Shown: positions 1 through 8,595, counted from the stretch's first letter. The stretch: DNA of 39,856 nt from JAVBLD01 sp031553705 (GCA_031553705.1 JAVBLD010000060.1:1-39856), one strand, 5' to 3'. Program-made: numbers and translations. Notes: a model not told the origin generated them from the letters alone.

Positions 1-261
1 TTCTTTTTTTACCAGCAATTCCTTATAAGCGGAATGGACGGAAACACGAATCTTGTCCAATGCGGCATTGACCGCGGTTGCTGTTTTACTTTTTCCGGTA
101 GCTCTGCCGGATTGGGTATCCCAAAGGGATACCGGAACACTTGTTTTGGCACTGAACTGCACCATTGATTTTTCGATGCGGATACGCCCCAGTACGGGAA
201 CCGTTCCGTCCGCTTTCTCCTCGTTTCGTTTGAGGTAGAAATTTACTTTTACTTCTGTCAT
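1..261 (-). CDS. Tyrosine recombinase (integrase), N-terminal part, runs off the left edge
   Basis: The minus strand is open from the ATG at 261 to the window edge (87 codons). The product begins MTEVKVNFYLKRNEEKADG and has the arm-type DNA-binding layout of Bacteroidetes integrases: a beta-strand start, then an FSAK-x-x-VPVSLW segment at about residues 42-52, then a helical stretch. It is clearly paralogous to the product of 720-1493, which starts MKQEVKVSFYLKKDETKEDG. Such enzymes cut and rejoin DNA at att sites of conjugative or mobilizable elements. Only the arm domain is visible, so whether the gene is intact cannot be judged. A TAATTTTG -7 box at 284-291 lies just upstream. The start is set by this ATG and by alignment with the paralogue. 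Confidence 0.85.
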   Translation of the reverse strand, partial: MTEVKVNFYLKRNEEKADGTVPVLGRIRIEKSMVQFSAKTSVPVSLWDTQSGRATGKSKTATAVNAALDKIRVSVHSAYKELLVKKE

Positions 262-719
262 AAATTAACTCTTTTACAGGTTACAAAATTAACTGTTATG
301 GAGCTAATCAACGTTACGCAAAACATTGTGATTTAGCGAATAAGAAACGGATTTCAGGTATAAAACCGGCACACTGATACCGTCACTTTAAAAACCGCCG
401 GAATCTTTCTTTTTTCACGGATAACCGATACTTGAATCCGAAAAAACAGGTAATGGATTCGTAACGGAAAGTATTCCGAAATACACAATATTCTGCTATT
501 TTACTGCTTGCAGGGGAGAGAAAAGAAGTGAAGTTATCACCGATGAATCAGACGGTTACGCCGTTTTATCCGTTCTTGCGTTTTCGGTGCATAGTTTAGA
601 AACGGAAAGGCTGCTTTCATTTGCATTTTTCTGTATTTTCGGCATCGGACAGCCAAAGTCACTGAAAGACATAGTTTGCTCATAATTATTCAATTACCTT
701 GCTATTTCTTTCCTTGCTG
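262..719. other. Spacer between two integrase genes
   Basis: This 458-base spacer holds no recognisable gene. It has a -7 box near its left end (284-291). A minus-strand ORF of 38 codons at 556-672 overlaps a plus-strand open frame ending near 683; neither resembles a family known to me. A TATGGAGC motif at about 297-304 recurs upstream of the second integrase. The spacer is probably element DNA. Confidence 0.5.
284..291 (-). promoter_or_regulatory. Putative -7 box for the left integrase
   Basis: The minus strand reads TAATTTTG, a full match to the Bacteroidetes TAnnTTTG box, 22 bases before the integrase ATG. No good TTTG -33 box is found at the usual 19-21 base spacing. Confidence 0.45.
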
Positions 720-1493
720 CTACTGCGTTAGGTTCATGAAACAGGAAAAAAGGAACAGATCGCGGATAAGATAGTGTTTCGGACGAGGTAACGGCGTTGT
801 CATCAACTTGTCCAATTCCTCGCGGGTAAGGTATTTCTGCTGCCTGTCCGGACGCTGCGGTTCGTAACCGGCGAATGGATCGGCATTGATGATACCTTCG
901 GTCATCGCGTGGCCGATAATGGTATTCAGCCGGGTGGTCAGCAGTACGATTGTTCCGGGCGCAAGTCCGCACTCGGTTTTCAGATACAGGTCGAATTTGT
1001 CTATGAAAGACCTGTCGAGTGCGGTGAAAGGTATATCCGAAAGCCTGTATCTGACTTTCAGGAATGCGGTAAGGTGATTGAGAGCCTGCCAATAACCTTT
1101 TCCCGAACTTTTTTTACGGTTTACGCCGATGCGTTTGTCGAAATTCTCATTGTGGGCGCGGAAATACTCCAATAGCGTCTGTTGTCCCGATGCCATACCC
1201 AGCAAAAGGGTTTTCACCTCCTCCGCCGTCACTTTCTCCCGGACGGCCGTACACTCGCGGTAATGCGCGAGGGCGGATGCGCGGATTTCATCCAGCCGGT
1301 TATTGGTTTCAATGGCAGCCAGGCTTTTCCCGATTGCACGGCCCGAAGCCCACAGTTTGACCGGAACGGCCATCTTTGCGCTGAACTTCACCTCGGATTT
1401 ACCTACCCTGAGCCTCGCTATAACAGGGGCGCAACCGTCCTCTTTCGTTTCGTCCTTTTTCAGGTAGAACGATACCTTGACTTCTTGTTTCAT
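720..1493 (-). pseudogene. Truncated tyrosine recombinase (integrase)
   Basis: The 257-residue product is the first two thirds of a Bacteroidetes phage-type integrase, normally about 400 residues. It shows the arm DNA-binding domain (about 1-90) and the SAM-like core-binding domain (about 105-205, with LLEYFRAHNENFDKR and LNHLTAFLK). It also has the start of the catalytic domain (YLTREELDKLM, then LIRDLFLFSCF). The family continues after FSCF with a TGL-type segment carrying the first catalytic Arg. Here FSCF is followed by MNLTQ and a stop, so the catalytic Arg, His and Tyr residues are all missing. The simplest reading is a deletion that removed the C-terminal half. It could still bind DNA, but it should not recombine. 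The region looks richer in GC than its neighbours, as expected for acquired DNA. Confidence 0.85.
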
Positions 1494-1938
1494 AACTCTG
1501 TTTTTTTAATGTAAAATTACTTGAAACAGAGCCATTTGAAGGCATATAAAATATGGAGCCAATGGGTAGCAGAACCCGTTTCCCCTGCAAAAACCCATCT
1601 TTTCTCCACAGGCTCGGAAAAAAGCGTTATTTTTGTCAGGGAGTTTGAAGAAGAACCGGCGCTCTTTCTAAGTTACAGGATGTTTTGGTTGTGATTGCGG
1701 GGCTTATCCGAAGCTGCTTTTTCTACTGAAAAAGGCAATGGATAAGGGGCAGAACTTTTACCCAACCGCTCTATATCTTGCCATTTTGCCAACTTTTGCA
1801 ATAGGAAAAATATAGAGCCAACGCGCTAAACTAACCTAATTACCAAACACTTGCTTTCTTAGTCCGTGTTTTGCTGTTTTTCCGAGAGCTTTTAATATCT
1901 TTGTAACCTAAGCCGTTCGCAACAAACTCTATTTTTAT
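1494..1938. other. Non-coding region at the edge of the integrative element
   Basis: This 445-base stretch has no credible gene. It contains two copies of a motif, TATGGAGCCAATG at 1552-1564 and TATAGAGCCAACG at 1811-1823, related to one upstream of the left integrase. It also contains a rightward promoter-like sequence at 1870-1903. The border between element and ordinary chromosome, and any att site, probably lies in or near this stretch, but no direct repeat could be fixed from one end. Confidence 0.45.
1870..1903 (+). promoter_or_regulatory. Orphan rightward promoter facing the peroxidase gene
   Basis: A TTTG box at 1870-1873 and a TATCTTTG box at 1896-1903 are separated by 22 bases, close to the Bacteroidetes promoter consensus. 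No plus-strand gene follows. Transcription would run into the 3' end of the leftward peroxidase gene (stop at 1939) and produce antisense RNA. Confidence 0.5.
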
Positions 1939-2511
1939 TTATTGATTTATTACGTCAGTGATCTCTTTGCTAAGCGGTTTTACTTTGGATAAGTAGAATT
2001 TTTTTAAAGTGCCGTCTTTACCTATCAGATATTTGCAGAAATTCCAATTGGGTTCTTCTTCGTTCCAGCCATTTTTACTTTTATCCGTGAGCCATTGGTA
2101 TATGATATTTTTGTTATCCCCTTTGACATCCGATTTTTGCATTATTAAAAAAGTAATACCATAATTTTTCTGGCAGGATTCGGCAATCTCTTCATTTGAG
2201 CCGGGTTCCTGGCTACCAAAATTATTGGATGGAAATCCGATCACAACCAATTTATCCCGGTATTGATCGGATAATGTTTGCAGGTCGGTATATTGTGGAG
2301 TGTATCCGCATTGTGATGCAGTATTGACGATCAATACATATTTCCCTTGAAACTTTGAGAAATTTATTTTCCTACCATCCAATGAGGTAAAGCTTAATTT
2401 GTAGAAACTGCTTTTTGCCTTTTTGTTTTGAGCGTTGGATTCTGCTGGCATACTGAAAAAAAATGCCGAAAGACAGATAGGAAGCCATACGAAAGGTTTC
2501 ATAATGATCAA
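1939..2511 (-). CDS. Exported glutathione peroxidase family protein (thiol peroxidase type)
   Basis: The 190-residue protein reduces peroxides with a cysteine in place of selenocysteine, probably using thioredoxin-like donors. Residues 1-28 form a signal peptide ending near ESNAQ, so it should act in the periplasm. The peroxidatic Cys68 lies in NTASQCGYTPQY. The rest of the catalytic set is visible: Gln101 in NNFGSQEPG, and Trp156-Asn157 in WNF. Cys113 is a candidate resolving cysteine. Length fits the family plus the leader. ATG occurs at codons 1 and 4; either leaves a usable signal peptide, and the first was chosen. It is monocistronic by appearance, between the integrase remnants and recQ. 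Confidence 0.9.
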   Translation of the reverse strand: MIIMKPFVWLPICLSAFFFSMPAESNAQNKKAKSSFYKLSFTSLDGRKINFSKFQGKYVLIVNTASQCGYTPQYTDLQTLSDQYRDKLVVIGFPSNNFGSQEPGSNEEIAESCQKNYGITFLIMQKSDVKGDNKNIIYQWLTDKSKNGWNEEEPNWNFCKYLIGKDGTLKKFYLSKVKPLSKEITDVINQ

Positions 2512-2665
2512 AATTAATGGTTAATAAAAACTCAGTCTCTTACCGCTTTTCCCTCTTCAGGAGAAAAAGCCAGTGATCAAATACGTTTACGATATATTTT
2601 GTCTTACAAGCGGAAAATATCGCAATATTTCTAGAGGTAGAAATTAATCGTATTTTACAGTAGAT

Positions 2666-4840
2666 TTAATTTCCATGTTTTGAATGGAATTTTAACCGCA
2701 TCAATCTCAGGTCTTCTTCAGCATATTCACCTTCAAATTCGTCATAAGCTTCCGAAATATTGTCGGTCTTAGCTTCCATAAAATAATCGAATATCTCTTG
2801 CTGTTGCTCTTCGTCCAGGATTTTGTTGATATAGTAATCGATGTTCAATTTAGTCCCCGAGAACACGATAGCTTCCATCTCCTTGATCAGTTCGTCAAAG
2901 GTAAGTCCTTGTGCTGAAGCGATATCTTCCAGGTCGATCTGCCGGTCGATGTTTTGAATAATATATACTTTGAATTTAGATTTATTGGCAACCGTTTTAA
3001 CGACCATATCCTGAGCCCGTTCGATTTCATTATCCTCTACATATTGTCTAATAATCTCTACGAACTCTTTCCCGTATTTTTGGGCTTTTCCGGTTCCTAC
3101 CCCTTGGATGTTGGCAAGCTCTTCGAGTGTTACAGGATAGTTGATACACATATCTTCCAAGGAGGGATCCTGGAAAATGACATATGGCGGTAAATTATTG
3201 GTCTTCGCAATTTTTTTACGTAAATCCCGCAAAATGGCAAATAAAGTGCTGTCTAAAGCGGAAACTCCTCCTTTTTCCTGGATTTTCTCTTCGTTTTCAT
3301 CAAAATTATGATCTTCCATCAGCATAAAATCTTTAGGGTCATTTAAAAACTTTTGACCTTCTTCTGTTAGTTTTATAACTCCGTATTGTTCTATATCTTT
3401 CTCAATGAATGAGCTGATCAAGGCTCTTCTGAATACCATAGTCCAGAACTGGGTGCTTTTTTCCGATCCGGAACCAAACATTTCCAATTTGTCATGTTTA
3501 TAGGACTTTATGGTTGAGTCTACTTCTCCAATAAGAATTTTGACCAGATGCTCTATTTTGAGTTTCTCTTTTACTTCTACTACCAGCGAAAGAGCGTCAA
3601 GCATGTACTCTTTACCTTCAAATTCTTTTTTCGGGTAGAGGCAATTATCGCAACATCCGCAGTTCTCTTCTTCATAATTCTCGCCAAAATAGTGTAACAG
3701 TACTTTGCGTCGACAAATGGAGGATTCTGCATAAGATACGGTTTCCATCAGCAATTGTTTCCCAATCTCCTGTTCGGCAATAGGTTTTCCCTGCATAAAT
3801 TTTTCCAGCTTCTGAATGTCCTTGTAGCTGTAGTAGGTCAGGCATATTCCTTCTCCCCCGTCCCGTCCAGCCCGTCCGGTTTCCTGATAGTAGCCTTCAA
3901 GGCTCTTCGGAATGTCATAGTGGATGACATATCTTACGTCCGGTTTGTCGATCCCCATACCGAATGCGATGGTTGCGACGATGACATCGATTTCCTCCAT
4001 TAGGAATTTATCCTGGTTGGCGCTCCGGGTCGAGGCATCCATACCGGCATGATATGCTTCGGCTTTAATGCCGTTGATGCGTAATACTTCGGCCAGCTCT
4101 TCCACTTTTTTCCGGCTCAGGCAATAGATGATGCCTGATTTTCCTTCGTGGCTTTTGATAAACTTGATAATGTCCTTGGTCGTGTCTTGCTTCGGTTGAA
4201 CTTCGTAATATAGGTTGGGCCGGTTAAAGGACGATTTGAATACGCTGGCATCCAGCATGTCAAGATTTTTTTGTATATCATGCTGTACTTTAGGTGTTGC
4301 CGTTGCAGTAAGCGCAATGATAGGGGCTTTCCCGATCTGTTCCACGATCGGTCGTATTTTTCGGTACTCTGTCCGGAAATCATGTCCCCATTCGGAAATA
4401 CAATGGGCTTCGTCTACCGCAAAAAACGAGATTTTGATTTTCTTCAGAAATTCGATATTACTGTCTTTTGTCAATGATTCCGGTGCAACATATAGCAACT
4501 TCGTTTTTCCGGAGAGTACATCTTCTTTTACGCTCAATATTTCGTTTTTGCTAAGGGAAGAGTTCAAGAAATGGGCAACCCCGTCTGCGGCCGAAAATGA
4601 GCGCATAGCGTCTACCTGGTTTTTCATCAGGGCTATCAACGGGGAAATGACGATAGCCGTACCCTCCAGCAATAAAGCCGGCAGTTGATAACACAGTGAT
4701 TTACCTCCTCCCGTGGGCATTAACACAAATGTATTTTTCCCACTCAGCATATTTTTGATGATGGCTTCCTGATTACCCTTAAAATTGTCAAAACCAAAAT
4801 ATCCTTTTAACCTCGCATGTAAATCAAACTGTAACTCCAT
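2666..4840 (-). CDS. recQ: ATP-dependent DNA helicase RecQ
   Basis: RecQ unwinds DNA 3' to 5' in recombination and fork repair. The 724-residue product has Walker A (GGGKS, about 44-48), the DEAH box at 143-146, and helicase motif VI in QETGRAGRDG (about 319-328). A zinc-binding RQC region uses Cys376 and the CGCCDNC cluster at 394-400. An HRDC domain follows at about 525-600, then over 100 acidic residues not present in E. coli RecQ (about 610 residues); this longer form is common in Bacteroidetes. The open frame extends 15 codons upstream to a TTG at 4885, but a TAAATTTG promoter box overlaps that codon. The ATG at 4840 is therefore the likely start. Confidence 0.95.
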   Translation of the reverse strand: MELQFDLHARLKGYFGFDNFKGNQEAIIKNMLSGKNTFVLMPTGGGKSLCYQLPALLLEGTAIVISPLIALMKNQVDAMRSFSAADGVAHFLNSSLSKNEILSVKEDVLSGKTKLLYVAPESLTKDSNIEFLKKIKISFFAVDEAHCISEWGHDFRTEYRKIRPIVEQIGKAPIIALTATATPKVQHDIQKNLDMLDASVFKSSFNRPNLYYEVQPKQDTTKDIIKFIKSHEGKSGIIYCLSRKKVEELAEVLRINGIKAEAYHAGMDASTRSANQDKFLMEEIDVIVATIAFGMGIDKPDVRYVIHYDIPKSLEGYYQETGRAGRDGGEGICLTYYSYKDIQKLEKFMQGKPIAEQEIGKQLLMETVSYAESSICRRKVLLHYFGENYEEENCGCCDNCLYPKKEFEGKEYMLDALSLVVEVKEKLKIEHLVKILIGEVDSTIKSYKHDKLEMFGSGSEKSTQFWTMVFRRALISSFIEKDIEQYGVIKLTEEGQKFLNDPKDFMLMEDHNFDENEEKIQEKGGVSALDSTLFAILRDLRKKIAKTNNLPPYVIFQDPSLEDMCINYPVTLEELANIQGVGTGKAQKYGKEFVEIIRQYVEDNEIERAQDMVVKTVANKSKFKVYIIQNIDRQIDLEDIASAQGLTFDELIKEMEAIVFSGTKLNIDYYINKILDEEQQQEIFDYFMEAKTDNISEAYDEFEGEYAEEDLRLMRLKFHSKHGN

Positions 4841-4882
4841 TGTAAATTGTATTTCCTTAACGCCCTTCCGAAAAGAAGGATG

Positions 4883-4890
4883 CAAATTTA
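4883..4890 (-). promoter_or_regulatory. -7 box upstream of recQ
   Basis: The minus strand reads TAAATTTG here, matching TAnnTTTG, about 40 bases upstream of the recQ ATG at 4840. It overlaps the alternative TTG codon at 4885, which argues against that codon as the start. Confidence 0.5.
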
Positions 4891-4968
4891 TAACTTAATT
4901 TAAATGTACAAATAAAATTAGCACAATAAATGTATAACCACACATGGTGGAGCAATCGTAAAAAATGG

Positions 4969-5021
4969 TACATTTGCCATTAGTAAAGTTATATCAAAAA
5001 ATAAATGCTACAATAGTTTTG
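4969..5021 (+). promoter_or_regulatory. Two candidate -7 boxes upstream of kdsD
   Basis: TACATTTG at 4969-4976 and TAGTTTTG at 5014-5021 both match TAnnTTTG on the plus strand, 101 and 56 bases before the kdsD start. Neither has a clear -33 TTTG, so which is used cannot be told. The 237-base gap between the divergent recQ and kdsD genes is AT-rich. Confidence 0.45.
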
Positions 5022-5077
5022 CGGAAAAAAATAATAAATATTTTTACTGCATAGGATTATAGCAAAAAAGACTTGAA

Positions 5078-6043
5078 ATGATTGATATCAAGCAATTTGC
5101 AAAAAAGGTTATAGGTGAAGAGGCCGCTGCTGTGCAGGAGCTGATGAATTATATCGACGAAGATTTTGAAAAAGTCGTCCAGTTGATATATAAAAGTAAA
5201 GGACGGGTGATTATTACCGGAATCGGGAAAAGCGCCATCATCGCCCAGAAAATTGTAGCTACGTTTAACTCTACCGGGACACCGTCGGTATTTATGCATG
5301 CGGCTGATGCAATCCATGGGGATTTGGGAATGATAAGGCCTGAGGATGTGGTAATTTGTATTTCCAAGAGTGGGAATACCCCTGAAATAAAAGTGCTGCT
5401 TCCGTTGATACGGAATGTCGGAAACGAGCAGATTGTCGCGATGGTATCGAATGAAGACTCTTTTCTGGCGCAGAATGCGGCTTATGTAATAAAGGTGAAA
5501 GTAGAAAAGGAAGCGTGCCCAAATAACCTGGCCCCGACCAATTCGACGACTGCTCAATTAGTGATGGGTGATGCATTGGCTATGTGCCTGATCCAATGCC
5601 GCAGTTTCTCAAGTCGTGATTTTGCTAAGTATCATCCGGGAGGCTCATTGGGCAAGCGTTTGTATACACGTGTATCGGATGTATTTGATAAAGAGAATAA
5701 GCCTAGCGTGGGGCTGGAAGACGGTATCCGGAAAGTGATCCTGGGAATGTCAAAAGGCCGGCTGGGAGCGGTGGCTGTTGTCGATGGAGCGAATAAGTTG
5801 TTGGGGATCATTACAGATGGGGATTTGCGCCGGATGCTTGAGAAATATGAGGATATCGACGACCTGAAGGCAAAAGATGTGATGTCTTCGTCGCCAAAGG
5901 TTATCTCTGAAGAAGAGTTGGCTTACAATGCTTTTCAAAAAATGGAAAAGAACAGTATTACGCAGCTGGTCGTAATCGGCGACGGCAATTTGTACCGGGG
6001 GATGGTGCATCTGCATGATATTTTAAGGGAAGGGGTCGTATAA
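5078..6043 (+). CDS. kdsD: D-arabinose-5-phosphate isomerase (KdsD/KpsF)
   Basis: The enzyme converts ribulose 5-phosphate to arabinose 5-phosphate, the first committed step toward Kdo for LPS. The 321-residue protein has an N-terminal SIS sugar-isomerase domain (about 40-175) with GIGKS at 48-52, ISKSGNT at 95-101 and the family motif HPGGSLG at 186-192. Two CBS domains follow (about 205-260 and 270-321), as in E. coli KdsD (about 330 residues). It lies 39 bases before lptB on the same strand, so the pair probably forms an operon linking Kdo precursor supply with LPS export. Confidence 0.93.
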   Translation: MIDIKQFAKKVIGEEAAAVQELMNYIDEDFEKVVQLIYKSKGRVIITGIGKSAIIAQKIVATFNSTGTPSVFMHAADAIHGDLGMIRPEDVVICISKSGNTPEIKVLLPLIRNVGNEQIVAMVSNEDSFLAQNAAYVIKVKVEKEACPNNLAPTNSTTAQLVMGDALAMCLIQCRSFSSRDFAKYHPGGSLGKRLYTRVSDVFDKENKPSVGLEDGIRKVILGMSKGRLGAVAVVDGANKLLGIITDGDLRRMLEKYEDIDDLKAKDVMSSSPKVISEEELAYNAFQKMEKNSITQLVVIGDGNLYRGMVHLHDILREGVV

Positions 6044-6082
6044 ATTATTTTGAATGGACGAAATTCTTTTAACTATTGATCT

Positions 6083-6841
6083 ATGATATTAAGAGCAGAA
6101 AATTTAATAAAGAGATATAAGAAACGTACTGTTGTAAAAGGGGTATCCTTACAGGTTGAGCAAGGGGAGATTGTCGGGCTGCTCGGACCTAACGGGGCGG
6201 GAAAGACGACCTCTTTTTATATGATCGTGGGATTGATCATCGCAAACGGCGGGCGTATATTCCTGGATGATCAGGAGATTACCAAAGAACCGGTATATAA
6301 AAGAGCACAATACGGAGTAGGCTACTTGGCCCAGGAGGCATCGGTTTTCCGGCGTTTGAGCGTAGAGGATAATATAAGGGCGGTGCTGGAGATGACCCAA
6401 ATGTCTAAAGAGGAACAGAAGGAACGTTTAGAGGAGATGTTGGATGAGTTTGGATTGCAACACATCAGGAAAAGCTTGGGGATTCAGCTTTCGGGGGGTG
6501 AACGAAGAAGAACCGAAATTGCCAGGGCGCTGGCGATCCGGCCTAAATTTATTTTGCTGGATGAGCCTTTTGCAGGGGTCGATCCGATAGCTGTAGAAGA
6601 TATACAGCATATTGTGCAGAAATTGAAAGATAAAAATATAGGGATATTGATTACCGACCACAATGTACAGGAGACCCTCTCTATTACCGACAGGGCCTAT
6701 TTATTGTATGACGGAAAAATATTACAGTCCGGTACAGCGGAACATTTGGCCGCCGATGCGGAGGTGCGGCGGGTATATTTGGGTAAGAATTTTGAGTTAA
6801 GGAAAAAGAGCGGGAGTACTTCGAATGAGTCGGATCTTTAA
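6083..6841 (+). CDS. lptB: LPS export ABC transporter ATPase LptB
   Basis: LptB is the cytoplasmic ATPase of the LptBFGC complex that extracts LPS from the inner membrane and drives it across the Lpt bridge. The 252-residue protein has Walker A GPNGAGKTT at 35-43, Q-loop Gln84, signature LSGGE at 136-140, Walker B ending LLDEP with Glu161, and switch His193. The run GVGYLAQEASVFRRLSVEDN is characteristic of LptB compared with general ABC ATPases. The C-terminal tail (about 235-252) is charged and slightly longer than in E. coli (241 residues). It probably forms an operon with kdsD. Confidence 0.94.
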   Translation: MILRAENLIKRYKKRTVVKGVSLQVEQGEIVGLLGPNGAGKTTSFYMIVGLIIANGGRIFLDDQEITKEPVYKRAQYGVGYLAQEASVFRRLSVEDNIRAVLEMTQMSKEEQKERLEEMLDEFGLQHIRKSLGIQLSGGERRRTEIARALAIRPKFILLDEPFAGVDPIAVEDIQHIVQKLKDKNIGILITDHNVQETLSITDRAYLLYDGKILQSGTAEHLAADAEVRRVYLGKNFELRKKSGSTSNESDL

Positions 6842-6917
6842 TTTGTAAGGCTCTCTTTCTACCGATCTTACCGGTAAAATGTATTTTTCGAGTTACTCTA
6901 AAAAACCGACTTTAATG

Positions 6918-6948
6918 TTTGGCGGTTCAAAAAAAAGGGTTACTTTTG
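6918..6948 (+). promoter_or_regulatory. Consensus promoter of the tRNA-Leu gene
   Basis: TTTG at 6918-6921 and TACTTTTG at 6941-6948 are separated by exactly 19 bases, a textbook Bacteroidetes promoter. Transcription would start about 10 bases before the mature tRNA 5' end at 6966. Confidence 0.75.
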
Positions 6949-6965
6949 CAACGCTTAAATGATAG

Positions 6966-7047
6966 GCGGGCGTGGCGAAATTGGTAGACGCACTAGACTT
7001 AGGATCTAGTGTCGAAAGACGTGGGGGTTCGAGTCCCTTCGCCCGCA
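6966..7047 (+). tRNA. tRNA-Leu, anticodon UAG
   Basis: The 82-base sequence folds as a class II tRNA. The acceptor stem pairs GCGGGCG (6966-6972) with CGCCCGC (7040-7046), with discriminator A at 7047. The anticodon stem CTAGA/TCTAG encloses loop CTTAGGA, with anticodon TAG at 7000-7002, reading CUA and probably other CUN codons. A long variable arm precedes the GTTCGAG T-loop. The 3' CCA is not encoded, as is common in Bacteroidetes. Confidence 0.97.
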
Positions 7048-7060
7048 CTGGTTCAGCAAG

Positions 7061-7088
7061 AGTCACCTTTTTCCGGGTGGCTTTTTTT
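7061..7088 (+). terminator. Intrinsic terminator after tRNA-Leu
   Basis: AGTCACC (7061-7067) pairs with GGTGGCT (7076-7082), one G-T pair, followed by a run of T. It lies 13 bases beyond the tRNA and separates it from trigger factor. Confidence 0.75.
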
Positions 7089-7203
7089 AAGTATATCGAT
7101 AGTTTATCCACAAATTGCGGGTGTTATATGGATTATAAAACTGTATGGATGGCCCTTGGTTTTAGGTAGCGGATACAATAGCAGGATAATTAATAATGTA
7201 CGT

Positions 7204-8553
7204 ATGAATATAAGTAAAAATCAGATTGACGATTCTAACGCAACGATTAAAATTGAATTGATTAAAGAAGATTACGCAGAGAGCGTAGAGCATGCATTGA
7301 AAGATTATCAGAAAAAGGTAATGCTTGATGGATTCCGGAAAGGAAAAACCCCAATGGGGCTGGTGAAAAAGATGTATGGTAAGGCCATATTGGTTGATCA
7401 GATCAATAAGGTGTTGGGAGAAGCTCTTACCGGTTATATTAAAGATAATAATTTAAATATATTAGGGGAGCCGCTACCGAATGAGACGGAACAGAAAGAG
7501 CTAGACCTGGATGGAGAAGAATTTGAGTTCTTGTATGATATCGCTCTTTCGCCGGAGGTGAATGTAAAAATGAGCAAGCGTGAAAAGGTACCGTTTTATA
7601 CAATCAAGGTAGATGAAGAGATGATTGACAAGCAGATAGATTATATCTGTAAGAATAACGGAAACATGGTTGAAGTTGACCGGATCGAGGGAAGTGAATA
7701 CTTGAAAGGAGAGTTGATCGAGCTGGCTGACGGAAAGATAAAGGAAGGCGGTATCAAAAACGACGAGGCGTCGATGTCTGTATTCCATATGAAAGACGAT
7801 CAGATTATAGAGGCTTTTAAAGGTAAAAAAGCGGATGAGGAGGTAGTATTTAATGCTGCCAAAGCATTCCCGAATAAAACCGATCTGGCGGCGATGTTGG
7901 CTGTTTCTAAAGAAGAGGCGGAGCATATTGATTCCGATTTTTGCTTTATCATTAAAGAGATTAAGCGTTACGTTGACGGAGAGATTAACGAAGAACTGTT
8001 TAACAAATTGTATGGCGAAGGCGCAGTAAAAAGCGTAGAGGAGTTCCGGGCTAAAGTAAGCTCTGATATTGAGAGTCAATTGAAAGGCCATGGCGAATAT
8101 CGTTTTACGGTTGATGCGCGCGAAAAACTTTTAAAGAAAAATGAGGATATTATTTTGCCGGAAGCGTTTTTGAAGAGATGGCTTGTGGCTGTGAATAAAA
8201 ATATAACAACCGAGCAGGTAGAGAAAGATTTTGACCAATATCGTGATGAATTTAAGTGGCAGTTGATTAAGTCGGCCATCGTAAAAGAGTACGATGTAAA
8301 GGTTGAAGCCGGAGACCTGAAAGCTGAGGCGTGTGAGGTTGCTGCCGCACAATTGCGGCAATACGGACTTTACGGTTTGACCGATGAGCAGTTGGATGGC
8401 TTTGCCGCCAGATTGCTGGAAGATGAAAAGCAGAGGAATAATTTATATGACCGGGCCCTTGATAACAAGGTATTTGCTGTGGTGAGAGAGAATGTGAAGC
8501 TGGAGGATCAGGAAATTGCAATGTCTGATTTTGAGAAACTGTTCCAAAAATAA
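7204..8553 (+). CDS. tig: Trigger factor, ribosome-associated chaperone and prolyl isomerase
   Basis: Trigger factor docks at the ribosome exit tunnel and shields nascent chains. From the ATG at 7204 the product is 449 residues, close to the E. coli length (432). The ribosome-binding signature GFRKGKTP is at 43-50, the same place as GFRKGKVP in E. coli. A divergent FKBP-like segment follows, then a long helical chaperone arm. The open frame extends further upstream to 7009, but that would run through the tRNA gene, so the start at 7204 is preferred. It ends at a strong terminator and looks monocistronic. Confidence 0.93.
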   Translation: MNISKNQIDDSNATIKIELIKEDYAESVEHALKDYQKKVMLDGFRKGKTPMGLVKKMYGKAILVDQINKVLGEALTGYIKDNNLNILGEPLPNETEQKELDLDGEEFEFLYDIALSPEVNVKMSKREKVPFYTIKVDEEMIDKQIDYICKNNGNMVEVDRIEGSEYLKGELIELADGKIKEGGIKNDEASMSVFHMKDDQIIEAFKGKKADEEVVFNAAKAFPNKTDLAAMLAVSKEEAEHIDSDFCFIIKEIKRYVDGEINEELFNKLYGEGAVKSVEEFRAKVSSDIESQLKGHGEYRFTVDAREKLLKKNEDIILPEAFLKRWLVAVNKNITTEQVEKDFDQYRDEFKWQLIKSAIVKEYDVKVEAGDLKAEACEVAAAQLRQYGLYGLTDEQLDGFAARLLEDEKQRNNLYDRALDNKVFAVVRENVKLEDQEIAMSDFEKLFQK

Positions 8554-8570
8554 ACGGACTGAAGATAAAG

Positions 8571-8595
8571 AAGCGACCGGTGAGGTCGCTTTTTT
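8571..8595 (+). terminator. Intrinsic terminator after trigger factor
   Basis: A perfect 8-bp stem, AAGCGACC (8571-8578) with GGTCGCTT (8584-8591), closes a 5-base loop and runs into six T residues. It lies 18 bases past the trigger factor stop codon. Confidence 0.85.

Noticed and set aside
694..1092. 132-codon minus-strand frame overlapping the truncated integrase
   Set aside because: It is out of frame with the integrase and has no family-like sequence. The integrase frame (720-1493) explains the region, and the tail does not continue the catalytic domain.
4841..4885. RecQ starting at the upstream TTG
   Set aside because: The codon overlaps a promoter -7 box, and RecQ homologues begin near MELQFDL.
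7009..7203. Trigger factor with a 65-residue N-terminal extension
   Set aside because: The extension runs through the tRNA-Leu gene and its terminator. The ATG at 7204 puts the ribosome-binding motif at the family position.
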